Below, piece after piece: positions 8,557 to 16,680 of a DNA stretch of 39,091 nucleotides. The stretch comes from JBDTGE01 sp050742975 (GTDB lineage Bacteria; Actinomycetota; Actinomycetes; Mycobacteriales; Jatrophihabitantaceae): the NCBI GenBank assembly GCA_050742975.1, contig JBOGDQ010000019.1, forward strand, positions 1-39,091, given 5' to 3'. The notes beneath the pieces were generated by a model. It was not told the DNA's origin. It searched no databases and saw only the letters and a list, made by a program, of their open reading frames with translations. Made by a program: the position numbers and the translations under genes. Within the stretch, counting starts at the first letter, position 1, and every line of letters starts with the position of its first letter.

Positions 8557-8967
8557 TCAGGCGTGACCGGCAGAGTCGGCGAGCATGCGCAGGCCGGTGA
8601 CGATGCCTCCGGTCAGGTCGCCGTTGGTGAACGAGGCGCGCATCGCCAGGGCCGCCAGTGCACACGCGCGGTTGGGCAGCCGCACGGACGAGGCGGGTCC
8701 GGTGACGATGTGCAGGTTGCGCTGTCCCGGTGACACGGCGAGCAGCACCGAGTCGTCGGTCAACTTCTCGAACAGAGCCTCGGCGTGCGCCCGGGCCGGG
8801 TGGCTGAGCTCGCCGACATAGACCGAGAAGGTCAGGCCGCTCTCGCGGCTGGACAAGGTTAGCGCCTCGTCCATCCGGGTCAGCTGGGTAGCCGTGAACG
8901 GGCGATTGTCCGCAACCGGGGCCGGTCCGTACTGCACGGTTCCCTGCCGTGCGAGTTCACCACTCAC
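8557..8967 (-). CDS. DUF5130 family protein
   Basis: 136 aa, no signal peptide. It resembles the DUF5130/TPM-like actinobacterial proteins: a hydrophobic N-terminal half (LTFSVYVGELSHPARAHAEA), then VLLAVSPGQRNLHIVTGP and a C-terminal helix (GGIVTGLRMLADSAGHA). Function unknown. The GTG start at 8967 overlaps the end of the small oxidase-subunit gene by 11 bp (8957-8967), so the two are translationally coupled. The same pair, as I recall, sits next to pepN in mycobacteria (Rv2468c and Rv2468A). Confidence 0.85.
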   Translation of the reverse strand: MSGELARQGTVQYGPAPVADNRPFTATQLTRMDEALTLSSRESGLTFSVYVGELSHPARAHAEALFEKLTDDSVLLAVSPGQRNLHIVTGPASSVRLPNRACALAALAMRASFTNGDLTGGIVTGLRMLADSAGHA

Positions 8968-9202
8968 CGCTGGCTCCTCCCACCGCAGTCGTGGCGCCCG
9001 GGGTCAGCGCCGGACGCTCGCCCGCGTGCGTGATGGCGTCCGGGTGCGGCACGAACCACTCGGGTTCGAAGTTCCACGGACGGCCCGGCCGGTAGCGGTT
9101 CGGCTGGTGCAGCATCGACTTGCCGTATACGGCGAAAACTACGAGCAGGACGATCGCGGCGGGAATGCCCACGAACACCAGCGCGGTCTGGATGATGCTC
9201 AT
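8957..9202 (-). CDS. ctaJ: Small membrane protein, probable aa3 oxidase subunit CtaJ
   Basis: 81 aa with one N-terminal transmembrane helix (ALVFVGIPAAIVLLVVFAVYG) followed by a conserved polar tail (NRYRPGRPWNFEPEWFVPHP) and a terminal GGASGEW. This layout is that of the small actinobacterial protein annotated as aa3-type oxidase subunit CtaJ, which I recognise by pattern rather than by search. It precedes and overlaps the DUF5130 gene. The presence of qcrB and a CtaG-like gene in the same window fits a bc1-aa3 respiratory chain. Confidence 0.65.
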   Translation of the reverse strand: MSIIQTALVFVGIPAAIVLLVVFAVYGKSMLHQPNRYRPGRPWNFEPEWFVPHPDAITHAGERPALTPGATTAVGGASGEW

Positions 9203-9319
9203 CGGTCAGTCTCGTCTCGGTCGACGTGGCCCGCGAAGCGGCGGTGAGCGTTGACTCCGGTTCTCACGCGGCTAACTTAGCGAATCGGCCTGTGCGTACG
9301 CGGTGGGGGTGGCTGCGGC

Positions 9320-10744
9320 TCACCAGATCGCCGGATGCCGGTCGGCCCACGGCAGCGCGGCCTCGACCTGCGCCGCCAGCGTGAGCAGCGCGCCGTCGCC
9401 CGCCGGGCGGCCGACCAGCATGACGCCGATCGGCAGACCCTCGTCGGACTGGTACAAGGGCAGCGAGATCGCCGGCTGGCCGGTCGTGTTGTACAGCGCG
9501 GTGTACGGCGTGAATGCCTTCTGCCGCTCGAAGTCTGCCGCCGGGTCGTTGTCGTCGCTGATGAACCAGCCGATCGGACGCGGCAGCATCGCGACGGTCG
9601 GAGTGAGGACCGCGTCCAGGTGTGCGGTGGCGGCGATCCCCTTGCGCGAGAACACGTTCAGCGCGCCGAGCGCGTTGGCGTACTCGGGCGCGGTGATCGC
9701 CCGGCCACGCTCGCGCAGGTGGCGGGTCAGCGGGCGGAGCAGGCCCTCGCGCGAGGGGTCGACCGGGACGGTCGCGGCGGACACCGCCCAGACCGTCTCG
9801 AACGCGGGGATCGCCTCGACCGGCAGCGGCGCGGGAACGTCGACGACGTCGTGCCCGAGGCCGCTCAGCAGCAGCGACGCCCGCTCCCACGCGGCCCGGA
9901 CCTGCGGGTCGAGCTCGGCCGCGATCGGCGAGTCGAGGTACCGCCCGATGCGCAGCGCACCCGGGTCACGCTCGCACGCCGCGAGGAACGTCTCGCCGGC
10001 CGGCAGCGGCGGCAGCGGGTCCGGGTCGCCCGGCTGCGGGACCGCGACCGCGTCGAGGAACGCCGCGGCGTCGCGGACCGTCCGCGCCAGCGGGCCGTAG
10101 ACGCCGAGGCGTGCCGCGTCGAAGTCCAGCGGGCCCTTGGACACGCGCCCGCGCGAGGTCTTCAGGCCCACCAGCCCGCACACGCTGGCCGGGATGCGGA
10201 TCGAGCCCCCGCCGTCGCTTCCCTGCGCGACCGGTACGAAGCCACTGGCCACCGCCGCGCCCGCACCTCCGCTGGACCCGCCCGCGAGCCGGCTGGTGTC
10301 CCACGGCGTTCGGGCGGGCGGCCCGATGTCGGTCTCGGTGTAGCAGGGCAGGCCGAACTCGGGCGTCGCCGTCTTTCCGACGCTGATGGTGCCGGCGGCG
10401 CGCAGCAGCGTGACGACGTGGTCGTCGACATCGGGCACCCAGCCGGCGTACGCGCGCGAACCCAGCTGCGTCGGAACGCCCGCGGTCAGGTTCAGGTCCT
10501 TGATCGCGGTCGGCACACCGTGCAGGGGTGGCAGCGCTTCGGGATCGCTTTGGGTCACCGCACGTTCGGCGCCCCTGGCCTGCGCGCGAGCCGAGTCGGC
10601 CGTCACGGTGACGAACGCGCCGACCTGGACATCCAGCCGATCGATCCGGTCCAGCGCGTGCTCGACGAGCTCGACCGGGCTCACCTCACGACGGCGGACC
10701 GCGGCCGCGGCGTCCAGTGCGGTCAGCTCGTGCAGCTCAGCCAT
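9320..10744 (-). CDS. Amidase (amidase signature family)
   Basis: 474-aa amide hydrolase. The Ser-cisSer-Lys triad is visible: Lys in GVPTAIKDLN (residue 82), cis-Ser in GGSSGGAGAAVASG (157) and the nucleophile in GSDGGGSIRIPAS (181), with the family's 24-residue Ser-Ser spacing. No signal peptide. Substrate unknown; a GatA role is unlikely because no gatB or gatC neighbour is present. ATG 10744 is used; GTG 10747 directly before it is equally possible. Upstream lie three copies of an 11-bp sequence (see 10762-10823). Confidence 0.92.
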   Translation of the reverse strand: MAELHELTALDAAAAVRRREVSPVELVEHALDRIDRLDVQVGAFVTVTADSARAQARGAERAVTQSDPEALPPLHGVPTAIKDLNLTAGVPTQLGSRAYAGWVPDVDDHVVTLLRAAGTISVGKTATPEFGLPCYTETDIGPPARTPWDTSRLAGGSSGGAGAAVASGFVPVAQGSDGGGSIRIPASVCGLVGLKTSRGRVSKGPLDFDAARLGVYGPLARTVRDAAAFLDAVAVPQPGDPDPLPPLPAGETFLAACERDPGALRIGRYLDSPIAAELDPQVRAAWERASLLLSGLGHDVVDVPAPLPVEAIPAFETVWAVSAATVPVDPSREGLLRPLTRHLRERGRAITAPEYANALGALNVFSRKGIAATAHLDAVLTPTVAMLPRPIGWFISDDNDPAADFERQKAFTPYTALYNTTGQPAISLPLYQSDEGLPIGVMLVGRPAGDGALLTLAAQVEAALPWADRHPAIW

Positions 10745-10761
10745 CACCGCAACCTATCCCC

Positions 10762-10823
10762 GCGAGTGGTCACCTGGGCAGCGAGTGGTCACTCGCGGCG
10801 ATAACTGACCACTCGCTGCTCAG
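10762..10823. repeat. Triple 11-bp motif forming a strong hairpin
   Basis: GCGAGTGGTCA occurs at 10762-10772 and 10781-10791, and its inverted copy at 10806-10816. The last two make a perfect 14-bp stem (10778-10791 with 10806-10819), 17/18 if extended by four pairs, with a 14-nt loop. The right arm runs into the HNH stop codon (10820-10822). It is best read as the HNH gene's terminator; the extra direct copy could be a regulatory site for the amidase gene starting at 10744. Confidence 0.6.
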
Positions 10824-11344
10824 ACGGCGGGCGCGATCTCCGGCGCGGCCCGGCGCAGCTCGAGGTAGGGCTGCCACGACGGGTCGCGTTTGGCCCATCC
10901 CATGACGACAGCCACCGTTGCGGGTGGCTGTACCGGTGTCGTTGCCAGGTGCCAGCCGAGCTCGCAGAGCAGCCGGTCACCCTTGCGATGGTTGCAGCGG
11001 GCGCACGCGGCCACCACGTTCGTCCAGACGTGCTCGCCACCGCGCGAGCGTGGACGGACGTGGTCGATCGTGTCCGCGCGGATGCCGCAGTAGACGCACA
11101 GGTGCGCGTCGCGGTCCAGGACCCCGCGGCGGGTCAGCGGCACCTCGCGGCGGTACGGCACCCGGACGTAGTGCGAGAGCCGCACGACGGTCGGGACCGC
11201 GATCGCGGTCCGCTCGGAGTGCATGACCTGGTCACCCGCCTCGACCACGACGGCCTTCTCGGCGAGGACGAGTACGACGGCGCGGCGCAGCGGCACGACG
11301 CACAGCGGTTCATACGTCGCGTTGAGGACCAACGCGCCAGACAC
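10820..11344 (-). CDS. HNH endonuclease
   Basis: 174-aa protein with a C-terminal HNH nuclease domain. A zinc knuckle CVYCG and CARCN flank the catalytic DHVRPRSRGG, with Asn in WTNVVAAC and the final basic HRKGDR. The first 75 residues (ALVLNATYEPLCVVPLRRAV) are typical of the actinobacterial HNH family homologous to Rv2469c. The start is set at GTG 11344 because GGAGG lies 8 nt upstream; the in-frame GTG 11353 is immediately adjacent to that same GGAGG and so unlikely. A strong hairpin follows the stop. The cellular role of this family is not known to me. Confidence 0.9.
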   Translation of the reverse strand: MSGALVLNATYEPLCVVPLRRAVVLVLAEKAVVVEAGDQVMHSERTAIAVPTVVRLSHYVRVPYRREVPLTRRGVLDRDAHLCVYCGIRADTIDHVRPRSRGGEHVWTNVVAACARCNHRKGDRLLCELGWHLATTPVQPPATVAVVMGWAKRDPSWQPYLELRRAAPEIAPAV

Positions 11345-11470
11345 CGGGTTCACCTCCGAGTGTTACCAGTAAACCCGACGACCTGCGTTCGTGCGCCTCC
11401 CATTCTGCGAGGACGGCACGGGCGGAGCGGTGCCAGAGCCGCGCGGCGCCGCATGGCAGGCTAGGCAGCC

Positions 11471-12418
11471 GTGAGTCTCCACAGCACCCGGCACCTGGCC
11501 GAACTGCCCGAGTACGTCCGCGAGCACAGCCGGTGGATCATCGAGATCCCGATCCGCATCCTCGTCATCATCGTGGTCGCCCTGATCGTCCGGGCGCTGT
11601 TGCACCGGGCGATCACGCGCATGGTGCGTCCGGTGCACGTGGGCGATGTGCCGCGGATCCTGCGGCCGTTCAAGGAGCGGGCCGAGAACAGCGCCCTGCT
11701 CGCATCGACCGGCCTGCTGTCCGAGCGACGCAATCAGCGGGCGGCGACGATCGGCTCGGTGCTGAGGTCGACCGTCTCGCTCATCGTGCTCGTGATCGCG
11801 GTGCTGCTGATCCTGAGCGAGCTCGCCGTCAACCTGGCGCCGTTCATCGCGGGCACGTCGATCGTCGGGGTCGCGCTCGGCTTCGGCGCGCAGAACATCG
11901 TGAAGGACTTCCTGTCCGGCATGTTCATGATGCTGGAGGACCAGTACGGCGTCGGCGACGTGATCGACTTCGAGAAGGCGACCGGCACGGTCGAAGCGGT
12001 CGGGCTGCGCACCACGCGACTGCGCGACGTCAACGGGACGGTCTGGTACGTCCGCAACGGCGAGGTCGTCCGGGTCGGGAACAAGAGCCAGGGCTACGCG
12101 CAGGTCGTGCTGGACATCCCGATCGACGCCAGCGCCGACATCGACCGCGCCTCGGCCGCGATGCTCGCGGTGGCCCAGCAGATGCGGGCCGAGGAGGCCT
12201 GGTCCGGCGTCTACCTCGGCGATCCGGAGGTGCAGGGCGTCGAGTCGATGACGCTGGACGAGACCGTCATCCGCCTGGTCGCGAGGGTGCGGCCCGCGGA
12301 GCAGTGGCGGACGGCCCGCGTGCTCAGGCGCCGCATCCGCGAGCGGCTGGAACGCCTGTCGATCGAGTCGCACCTGCCGCCCGAAGCCGCGCCGCAGCCG
12401 GACACACCACCGGAGTAG
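11471..12418 (+). CDS. Mechanosensitive channel, MscS family
   Basis: 315 aa. Membrane helices are seen at PIRILVIIVVALIVRALL and TVSLIVLVIAVLLILSELAV, followed by the pore helix region GTSIVGVALGFGAQNIVKDF and the beta domain opening MLEDQYGVGDVIDFEKATG, the MscS hallmark. The C-terminal alpha/beta vestibule follows (IDASADIDRASAAMLAVAQQ). It would protect against osmotic downshock. GTG start. glbO begins 10 bp after its stop on the same strand, so the two are probably co-transcribed. HNH is divergent. Confidence 0.93.
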   Translation: MSLHSTRHLAELPEYVREHSRWIIEIPIRILVIIVVALIVRALLHRAITRMVRPVHVGDVPRILRPFKERAENSALLASTGLLSERRNQRAATIGSVLRSTVSLIVLVIAVLLILSELAVNLAPFIAGTSIVGVALGFGAQNIVKDFLSGMFMMLEDQYGVGDVIDFEKATGTVEAVGLRTTRLRDVNGTVWYVRNGEVVRVGNKSQGYAQVVLDIPIDASADIDRASAAMLAVAQQMRAEEAWSGVYLGDPEVQGVESMTLDETVIRLVARVRPAEQWRTARVLRRRIRERLERLSIESHLPPEAAPQPDTPPE

Positions 12419-12428
12419 CCGGTCGGCG

Positions 12429-12860
12429 ATGGAGAACAATGGCCCGGTGCCCTCGTCCGAGCAGCCCGACCCGACGTACACCCGTGCCGACACCTTCTAC
12501 GAGGCGGTCGGCGGTGAGCCGACGTTCCGGCGGCTGGTCGACGCGTTCTACGCCGGCGTCGCGCAGGATCCGGAACTGCGCGCGCTATATCCCGAGCAGG
12601 ACCTTGGCCCGGCGTCCGAGCGGCTGCGGCTGTTCCTCATCCAGTACTGGGGCGGTCCTACCACGTACAGCCAGCGGCGCGGGCACCCGCGACTGCGGAT
12701 GCGGCACGCCCCGTTCGTCGTCGACAGCGCGCAGCGGGACAGGTGGCTCACGCACATGCGCGCGGCGCTGGACTCGGTCGCGCTGCCTCCCGCCTACGAC
12801 CAGGCGCTGTGGGATTACCTGTCCAGCGCAGCGGAGTCGATGCGCAACGTCGCGGGCTGA
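12429..12860 (+). CDS. glbO: Group II truncated haemoglobin
   Basis: 143 aa. After a 15-residue polar extension the 2/2 globin fold starts at TFYEAVGGEPTFRRLVDAFY. Key positions are visible: LIQYWGGPTTYSQRRGHP contains the group II Trp and Tyr region, and LRMRHAPF carries the proximal His. It binds oxygen; a redox role is proposed for the family. It lies between mscS and aglA. Gene order glbO-aglA is the same as I recall in M. tuberculosis (Rv2470-Rv2471). Confidence 0.94.
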   Translation: MENNGPVPSSEQPDPTYTRADTFYEAVGGEPTFRRLVDAFYAGVAQDPELRALYPEQDLGPASERLRLFLIQYWGGPTTYSQRRGHPRLRMRHAPFVVDSAQRDRWLTHMRAALDSVALPPAYDQALWDYLSSAAESMRNVAG

Positions 12861-12917
12861 CCGGCCGGCAGCAGCCACTCCGCCGGTCGATGGCGATCGC
12901 CGCGCACGTCAGGCACA

Positions 12918-14549
12918 ATGTGTGGCGTGACCAAAAGCGCTTACAGCCGCCCCTGGTGGGCGACCGCTGTCTTCTACCAGATCTACCCGCGCAGCTTCGG
13001 CGACGGCAACGGCGACGGCACGGGCGACCTGGTCGGCCTGCGTCAGCGGATGCCGCACCTGCGCGCGCTCGGCGTGGACGCGATCTGGCTCTCGCCGTTC
13101 TACCGGTCCCCGATGGCCGACGGCGGTTACGACGTGGCCGATCCGTGCGACGTCGACCCGATCTTCGGGACGCTGGCCGACTTCGACGCGATGCTGGCCG
13201 AGGCGCATGCCAGCGACATCAGGGTCACCGTCGACATCGTCCCCAACCACTTCTCCGACCAGCACGTCTGGTTCCGGGCGGCGCTCGCTGCCGGCCCGGG
13301 CTCGCCCGAGCGCGAGCGGTTCATTTTCCGCCCGGGTCGCGGCGAGAACGGCGACCTGCCGCCCAACAACTGGCCGTCGGCGTTCGGCGGTCCGGCCTGG
13401 ACACGGGTTGCGGATGGGGGTGCCCCCGACGATGAAGGCGTAGCCGCCGGGGCAGGCAGCTGGTACCTGCACCTGTTCGCGCCCGAGCAGCCGGACCTGA
13501 ACTGGGAGAACCCGGCCGTGGTGGCCGAGTTCGAGCGGATCTTCCGGTTCTGGCTGGACCGCGGTGTGGACGGGTTCCGCATCGACGTCGCGCACGGCAT
13601 GGCCAAGCCCGCGGGCCTGCCCGACGTCGACCTGTCGCTCATCCCGTCCCGCGAGGAGGGTGCGACCATGCCCCGCAGCGGGGACGTCCGCTGGGACCGG
13701 GACGGCGTGCACGAGTACCACCGCGCGTTCCGGCGGGTGCTGGACTCCTACCCCGGCGATCGGATGGCGGTCGGCGAGGCCTGGGTCGCGGACTACGAGC
13801 GACTGGCCCGCTACGTCCGCCCGGACGAGCTCAACCTCACCTTCAACTTCGAACTCGTCGAGGCGTCCTGGGGCGCGGACGCGTTCCACAAGGCGATCGA
13901 ACAGTCGATCGAGGCGATGTCCGGCGTCGGCGCACCGTGCACCTGGGTGCTGGACAACCACGACGTCGACCGCACGGCCACCCGTTACGGTGGCGGCGAG
14001 CTCGGCGTCGCACGGGCGCGCGCGGCCGCGCTGGTGCAGCTCTCGCTTCCCGGCGCCGTCTATCTCTACAACGGCGACGAGCTCGGCCTGGAGAACGTCG
14101 AACTGCCCGACGAGGCGCTGCAGGATCCGACCTGGGAGCGCAGCGGGCACCTCGAACGCGGCCGGGACGGCGAGCGGGTGCCAATACCGTGGGCCGGTAC
14201 CGAGCCGCCGTACGGGTTCACCACCGGCACCTCGACCTGGCTCCCCATGCCGCAAGGATGGGGTCCGTCGACGGTCGAAGCGGAGGAGGCCGACCCCGAT
14301 TCCACGCTGCACCTGTACCGGCGAGCGCTGGCGCTGCGACGCTCGCTGCCGGACATGACCGACAGCGAGCTGGAGTGGTCCGACTCGCCGGTGGGCGCCC
14401 TGGCCTATCGCCGCGGCTCGATCGCCATCGCGCTGAACGCCGGGAGCGAGCCGCTGCCGCTGCCGGCCGGCGAGGTCCTGCTGGCGTCGGGTCCGCTGAC
14501 CGAGGGCACGCTGCCGGGAACCACGTCGGCCTGGATCCGCCTGCCTTGA
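12918..14549 (+). CDS. aglA: Alpha-glucosidase, GH13 family, with inserted repeat-encoded loop
   Basis: Hydrolyses alpha-glucosidic bonds; 543 aa, cytosolic. GH13 motifs are seen in order: YQIYPRSFGDGNGDGTGDL, VTVDIVPNH, GFRIDVAH with the nucleophile Asp223, GEAW with the acid Glu287, and NHDVDR with Asp349. After GGPAWTRV, where homologues proceed almost directly to WYLHLF, this protein has extra residues DGGAPDDEGVAAGAG (166-180), encoded by the same DNA repeat as in bcp. ATG 12918 and GTG 12927 are both possible starts; no clear ribosome binding site is present. Confidence 0.94.
   Translation: MCGVTKSAYSRPWWATAVFYQIYPRSFGDGNGDGTGDLVGLRQRMPHLRALGVDAIWLSPFYRSPMADGGYDVADPCDVDPIFGTLADFDAMLAEAHASDIRVTVDIVPNHFSDQHVWFRAALAAGPGSPERERFIFRPGRGENGDLPPNNWPSAFGGPAWTRVADGGAPDDEGVAAGAGSWYLHLFAPEQPDLNWENPAVVAEFERIFRFWLDRGVDGFRIDVAHGMAKPAGLPDVDLSLIPSREEGATMPRSGDVRWDRDGVHEYHRAFRRVLDSYPGDRMAVGEAWVADYERLARYVRPDELNLTFNFELVEASWGADAFHKAIEQSIEAMSGVGAPCTWVLDNHDVDRTATRYGGGELGVARARAAALVQLSLPGAVYLYNGDELGLENVELPDEALQDPTWERSGHLERGRDGERVPIPWAGTEPPYGFTTGTSTWLPMPQGWGPSTVEAEEADPDSTLHLYRRALALRRSLPDMTDSELEWSDSPVGALAYRRGSIAIALNAGSEPLPLPAGEVLLASGPLTEGTLPGTTSAWIRLP
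13417..13451 (+). repeat. Copy B of the 35-bp in-frame repeat, inside aglA
   Basis: Coding-strand match (32/35) to copy A at 4361-4395, with GGGGTGCCCCCG then ATGAAGGCGTAGCCG. It adds GAPDDEGVAAG to the loop before WYLHLFAPEQ. Both copies are in the same reading frame with no stop. Mismatches relative to copy A fall at three positions only. Confidence 0.8.
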
Positions 14550-14577
14550 CAGCGCTCAGCCTTGACAGCGCTCAGCC
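14543..14577. repeat. 16-bp tandem duplication at the aglA / beta-propeller junction
   Basis: CCTTGACAGCGCTCAG is present twice in tandem (14544-14559 and 14560-14575). The first copy holds the aglA stop (14547-14549) and the second the stop of the convergent beta-propeller gene (14572-14574). The duplication separates the two genes by 22 bp. Confidence 0.85.
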
Positions 14578-16680
14578 GAACGGGATCCAGTCCTGCCGGG
14601 CCAGCGTGACCGTGTTGCTGACCTGGACACCGCTGCCGGAGACGGTCCACAGCGCGCCGTCGACGATCAGGCTGCGCTGGATCCCCAGCCCGTCGTCGAC
14701 CGCCGACGACGAACGCGGGTTGGCCAGCAGCCCGACCTTGTGCAGGCTGGAACCGGCGACCTTCAGCACCAGCACCTTGCCCGACTGCGTCGGCGTCCAC
14801 GACTGGACCGGGACGACGACCAGGCCCGTGGGCGGCCAGTAGAGGAACGCGTGTGGGTCGAGGCTCGCCTCTCCCGGCGCGTCCGGGAGCACGACGTGCC
14901 CGGTACGCGCCGGCGCCGCGGGCTTGCGCACGTCGAAGAGCGACACCTGCAGCCCGGCCACCGTGCCGGAGCGCGAGGCCTCCTGACCGACGCCGAGCAG
15001 GCGCCCGTCCCCCGCGTCGTGCAGGTAGTCCGAGTAGCCGGTCAGCTGTAGCGTGCCGACCACGGTGGGAGCCTTCGGGTCGCGCAGGTCCAGCACGAAC
15101 AGCGGATCGGTCTGCCGGAACGTGACGAGGTAGGCCAACGGCCCGAGGAAGCGCACGCCGTAGATCTGCTCGCCCCGCCCGAGTCCGCCGACCTGCCCGA
15201 CGGCTTTCAGAGTCGCCGCGCTGAGGACGTACACGCTGCTCGATTGCCCGCCGGACCCTGCGTCCCCCGTCGTGGTCGCGATGCGCAGGAAACCGTCGTA
15301 GTCCGAGAGCGAGTACTGGCTCAGCAGCCGGCCCGGGACGCTGCCGGAGCCGAGGTAGGTGGGCCGTGCCGTCCCGCTGATGTCGAAACGGTGGATCTCG
15401 GTGCGTTGGGCGCTCGTGCGGGGCTGGCAGCAGTACCAGCCGGGATTGCTGGCGAGGTACAGACTGTCCGCCGTCGCGTAGACGGTGTCGCCGTCGGCCG
15501 CCACGCTCACGGGCGCGGTGTCGCGACCGAGGTGCTCGAGATCCAGCGTGTAGATCGTCAGCATCGACGAGCCGGTGTAGCGAGCCGGGTGGCTGACCTG
15601 ATCGCACGAGACGGTGCGCCGGACCGTGTCCGTCCCGGTCGTGATCGAGTACTGCGGCAGCCACGCGCTCAGCGGTGCACGGTCGATCACCGCCCGGTTG
15701 GCTGCCGTGCTCGCGCTTGTCGTGCCGCGCGGGGCCGGGAAGTTGATCGTCGGCGCGCTGGTGACGACCAGGCGAACCGTCGAACCGATCCGGCGCGCGT
15801 CCAGGTAGGAGCCGGACGCGCGCATCGATCCGGTGATCATCGGCCGACCCGACAGGTCCACGAACAGGTACGTCGAGAGCGCGGCGGACGGCCCCACGGC
15901 CGGAAGCGCCGGAAGAGCCGCGGGGCCGGCGTAGGGCTCGGCCGGGTAGCCCCCGGCGAGGATGACGAGCGCATGATCGCCGGAGACGAGCAGCTGCGCG
16001 TCCTGCCACCCCTCGTACATCGTCAGATCGAGCGAGCCGGTGACCTGCCGGCTCGAGTCGTCGAGCACGCGCAGCACGCCGTCGGTGATCGTGAGCACCC
16101 GGTTGCCGTCGGTCTTGACCAGGTCCGGTTCGTCGACGCCGGCCTCCTGCACGTTGGTGGCCGACGTCGCCGGGTTCTGGACCGCCGGGATCTGATCCGT
16201 CGGACTCGGGGTCATCGGAGCGGACCCGTCAATCGGGCCGGCGGTCTTCTCACCGAGGCCGAACGGATACGGGTTCTGCTGACCGGGGAGCCCGTTCGGC
16301 AGGACGCTGGCGGCAGTGTGAGCGCGCAGCCCGGCGAGCAGCGCTTCACACGAGTCGTAGTGGCTCAGCAGCAGCGCGGCCGGACGGATCGCGGGCAGCC
16401 GTGGCCCATCCGCCGACGGGGGCCGGCCGTTCGTCCCAGCCGGTGCTCCTCCGGAGGCGAGCGCGAAGGCGATGACTGCCGCCGTGGCGAGAGCTCCGGC
16501 CGGTAACCACAGCCGGCGCGGCACCCGGTGCCGGTGGGCGCGCCCGTTCGCCGCGGTCGCGTCGATCCGGCGGTGTATCGCGGCCAGCGCATCCGTCGCT
16601 TCGGGCGAGGACGGCCAGCCGTCGTCGGCGGCGGTCCGGGGCCGGACCGAACGTAGCCAATGACCGAGCCTTTCAGCCAC
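14572..16680 (-). CDS. Membrane-anchored beta-propeller domain protein
   Basis: 702 aa. A cytoplasmic N-terminus of about 57 residues precedes one transmembrane helix (LWLPAGALATAAVIAFALASGG). The large extracellular region opens with NVQEAGVDEPDLVKTDGNRV, the signature of the beta-propeller family PF09826, and continues with repeated blade-like strands to LARQDWIPFG. Start GTG 16680 is chosen because GGAGG lies 6 nt upstream; it overlaps the stop of the sigma-factor gene (GTGGCTGA, 8 bp), so the two are translationally coupled. A cytoplasmic tail plus anchor plus outer sensor directly behind a sigma gene suggests an anti-sigma role, but no zinc-type anti-sigma motif (HxxxCxxC) is seen. Confidence 0.87.
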   Translation of the reverse strand: MAERLGHWLRSVRPRTAADDGWPSSPEATDALAAIHRRIDATAANGRAHRHRVPRRLWLPAGALATAAVIAFALASGGAPAGTNGRPPSADGPRLPAIRPAALLLSHYDSCEALLAGLRAHTAASVLPNGLPGQQNPYPFGLGEKTAGPIDGSAPMTPSPTDQIPAVQNPATSATNVQEAGVDEPDLVKTDGNRVLTITDGVLRVLDDSSRQVTGSLDLTMYEGWQDAQLLVSGDHALVILAGGYPAEPYAGPAALPALPAVGPSAALSTYLFVDLSGRPMITGSMRASGSYLDARRIGSTVRLVVTSAPTINFPAPRGTTSASTAANRAVIDRAPLSAWLPQYSITTGTDTVRRTVSCDQVSHPARYTGSSMLTIYTLDLEHLGRDTAPVSVAADGDTVYATADSLYLASNPGWYCCQPRTSAQRTEIHRFDISGTARPTYLGSGSVPGRLLSQYSLSDYDGFLRIATTTGDAGSGGQSSSVYVLSAATLKAVGQVGGLGRGEQIYGVRFLGPLAYLVTFRQTDPLFVLDLRDPKAPTVVGTLQLTGYSDYLHDAGDGRLLGVGQEASRSGTVAGLQVSLFDVRKPAAPARTGHVVLPDAPGEASLDPHAFLYWPPTGLVVVPVQSWTPTQSGKVLVLKVAGSSLHKVGLLANPRSSSAVDDGLGIQRSLIVDGALWTVSGSGVQVSNTVTLARQDWIPFG

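Noticed and set aside
4402..13473. GGCAGCTGG near both copies of the in-frame repeat
   Set aside because: In copy A it precedes and in copy B it follows the core; in AglA it encodes Ser-Trp next to the conserved Trp-Tyr, so chance or selection on the protein is enough.
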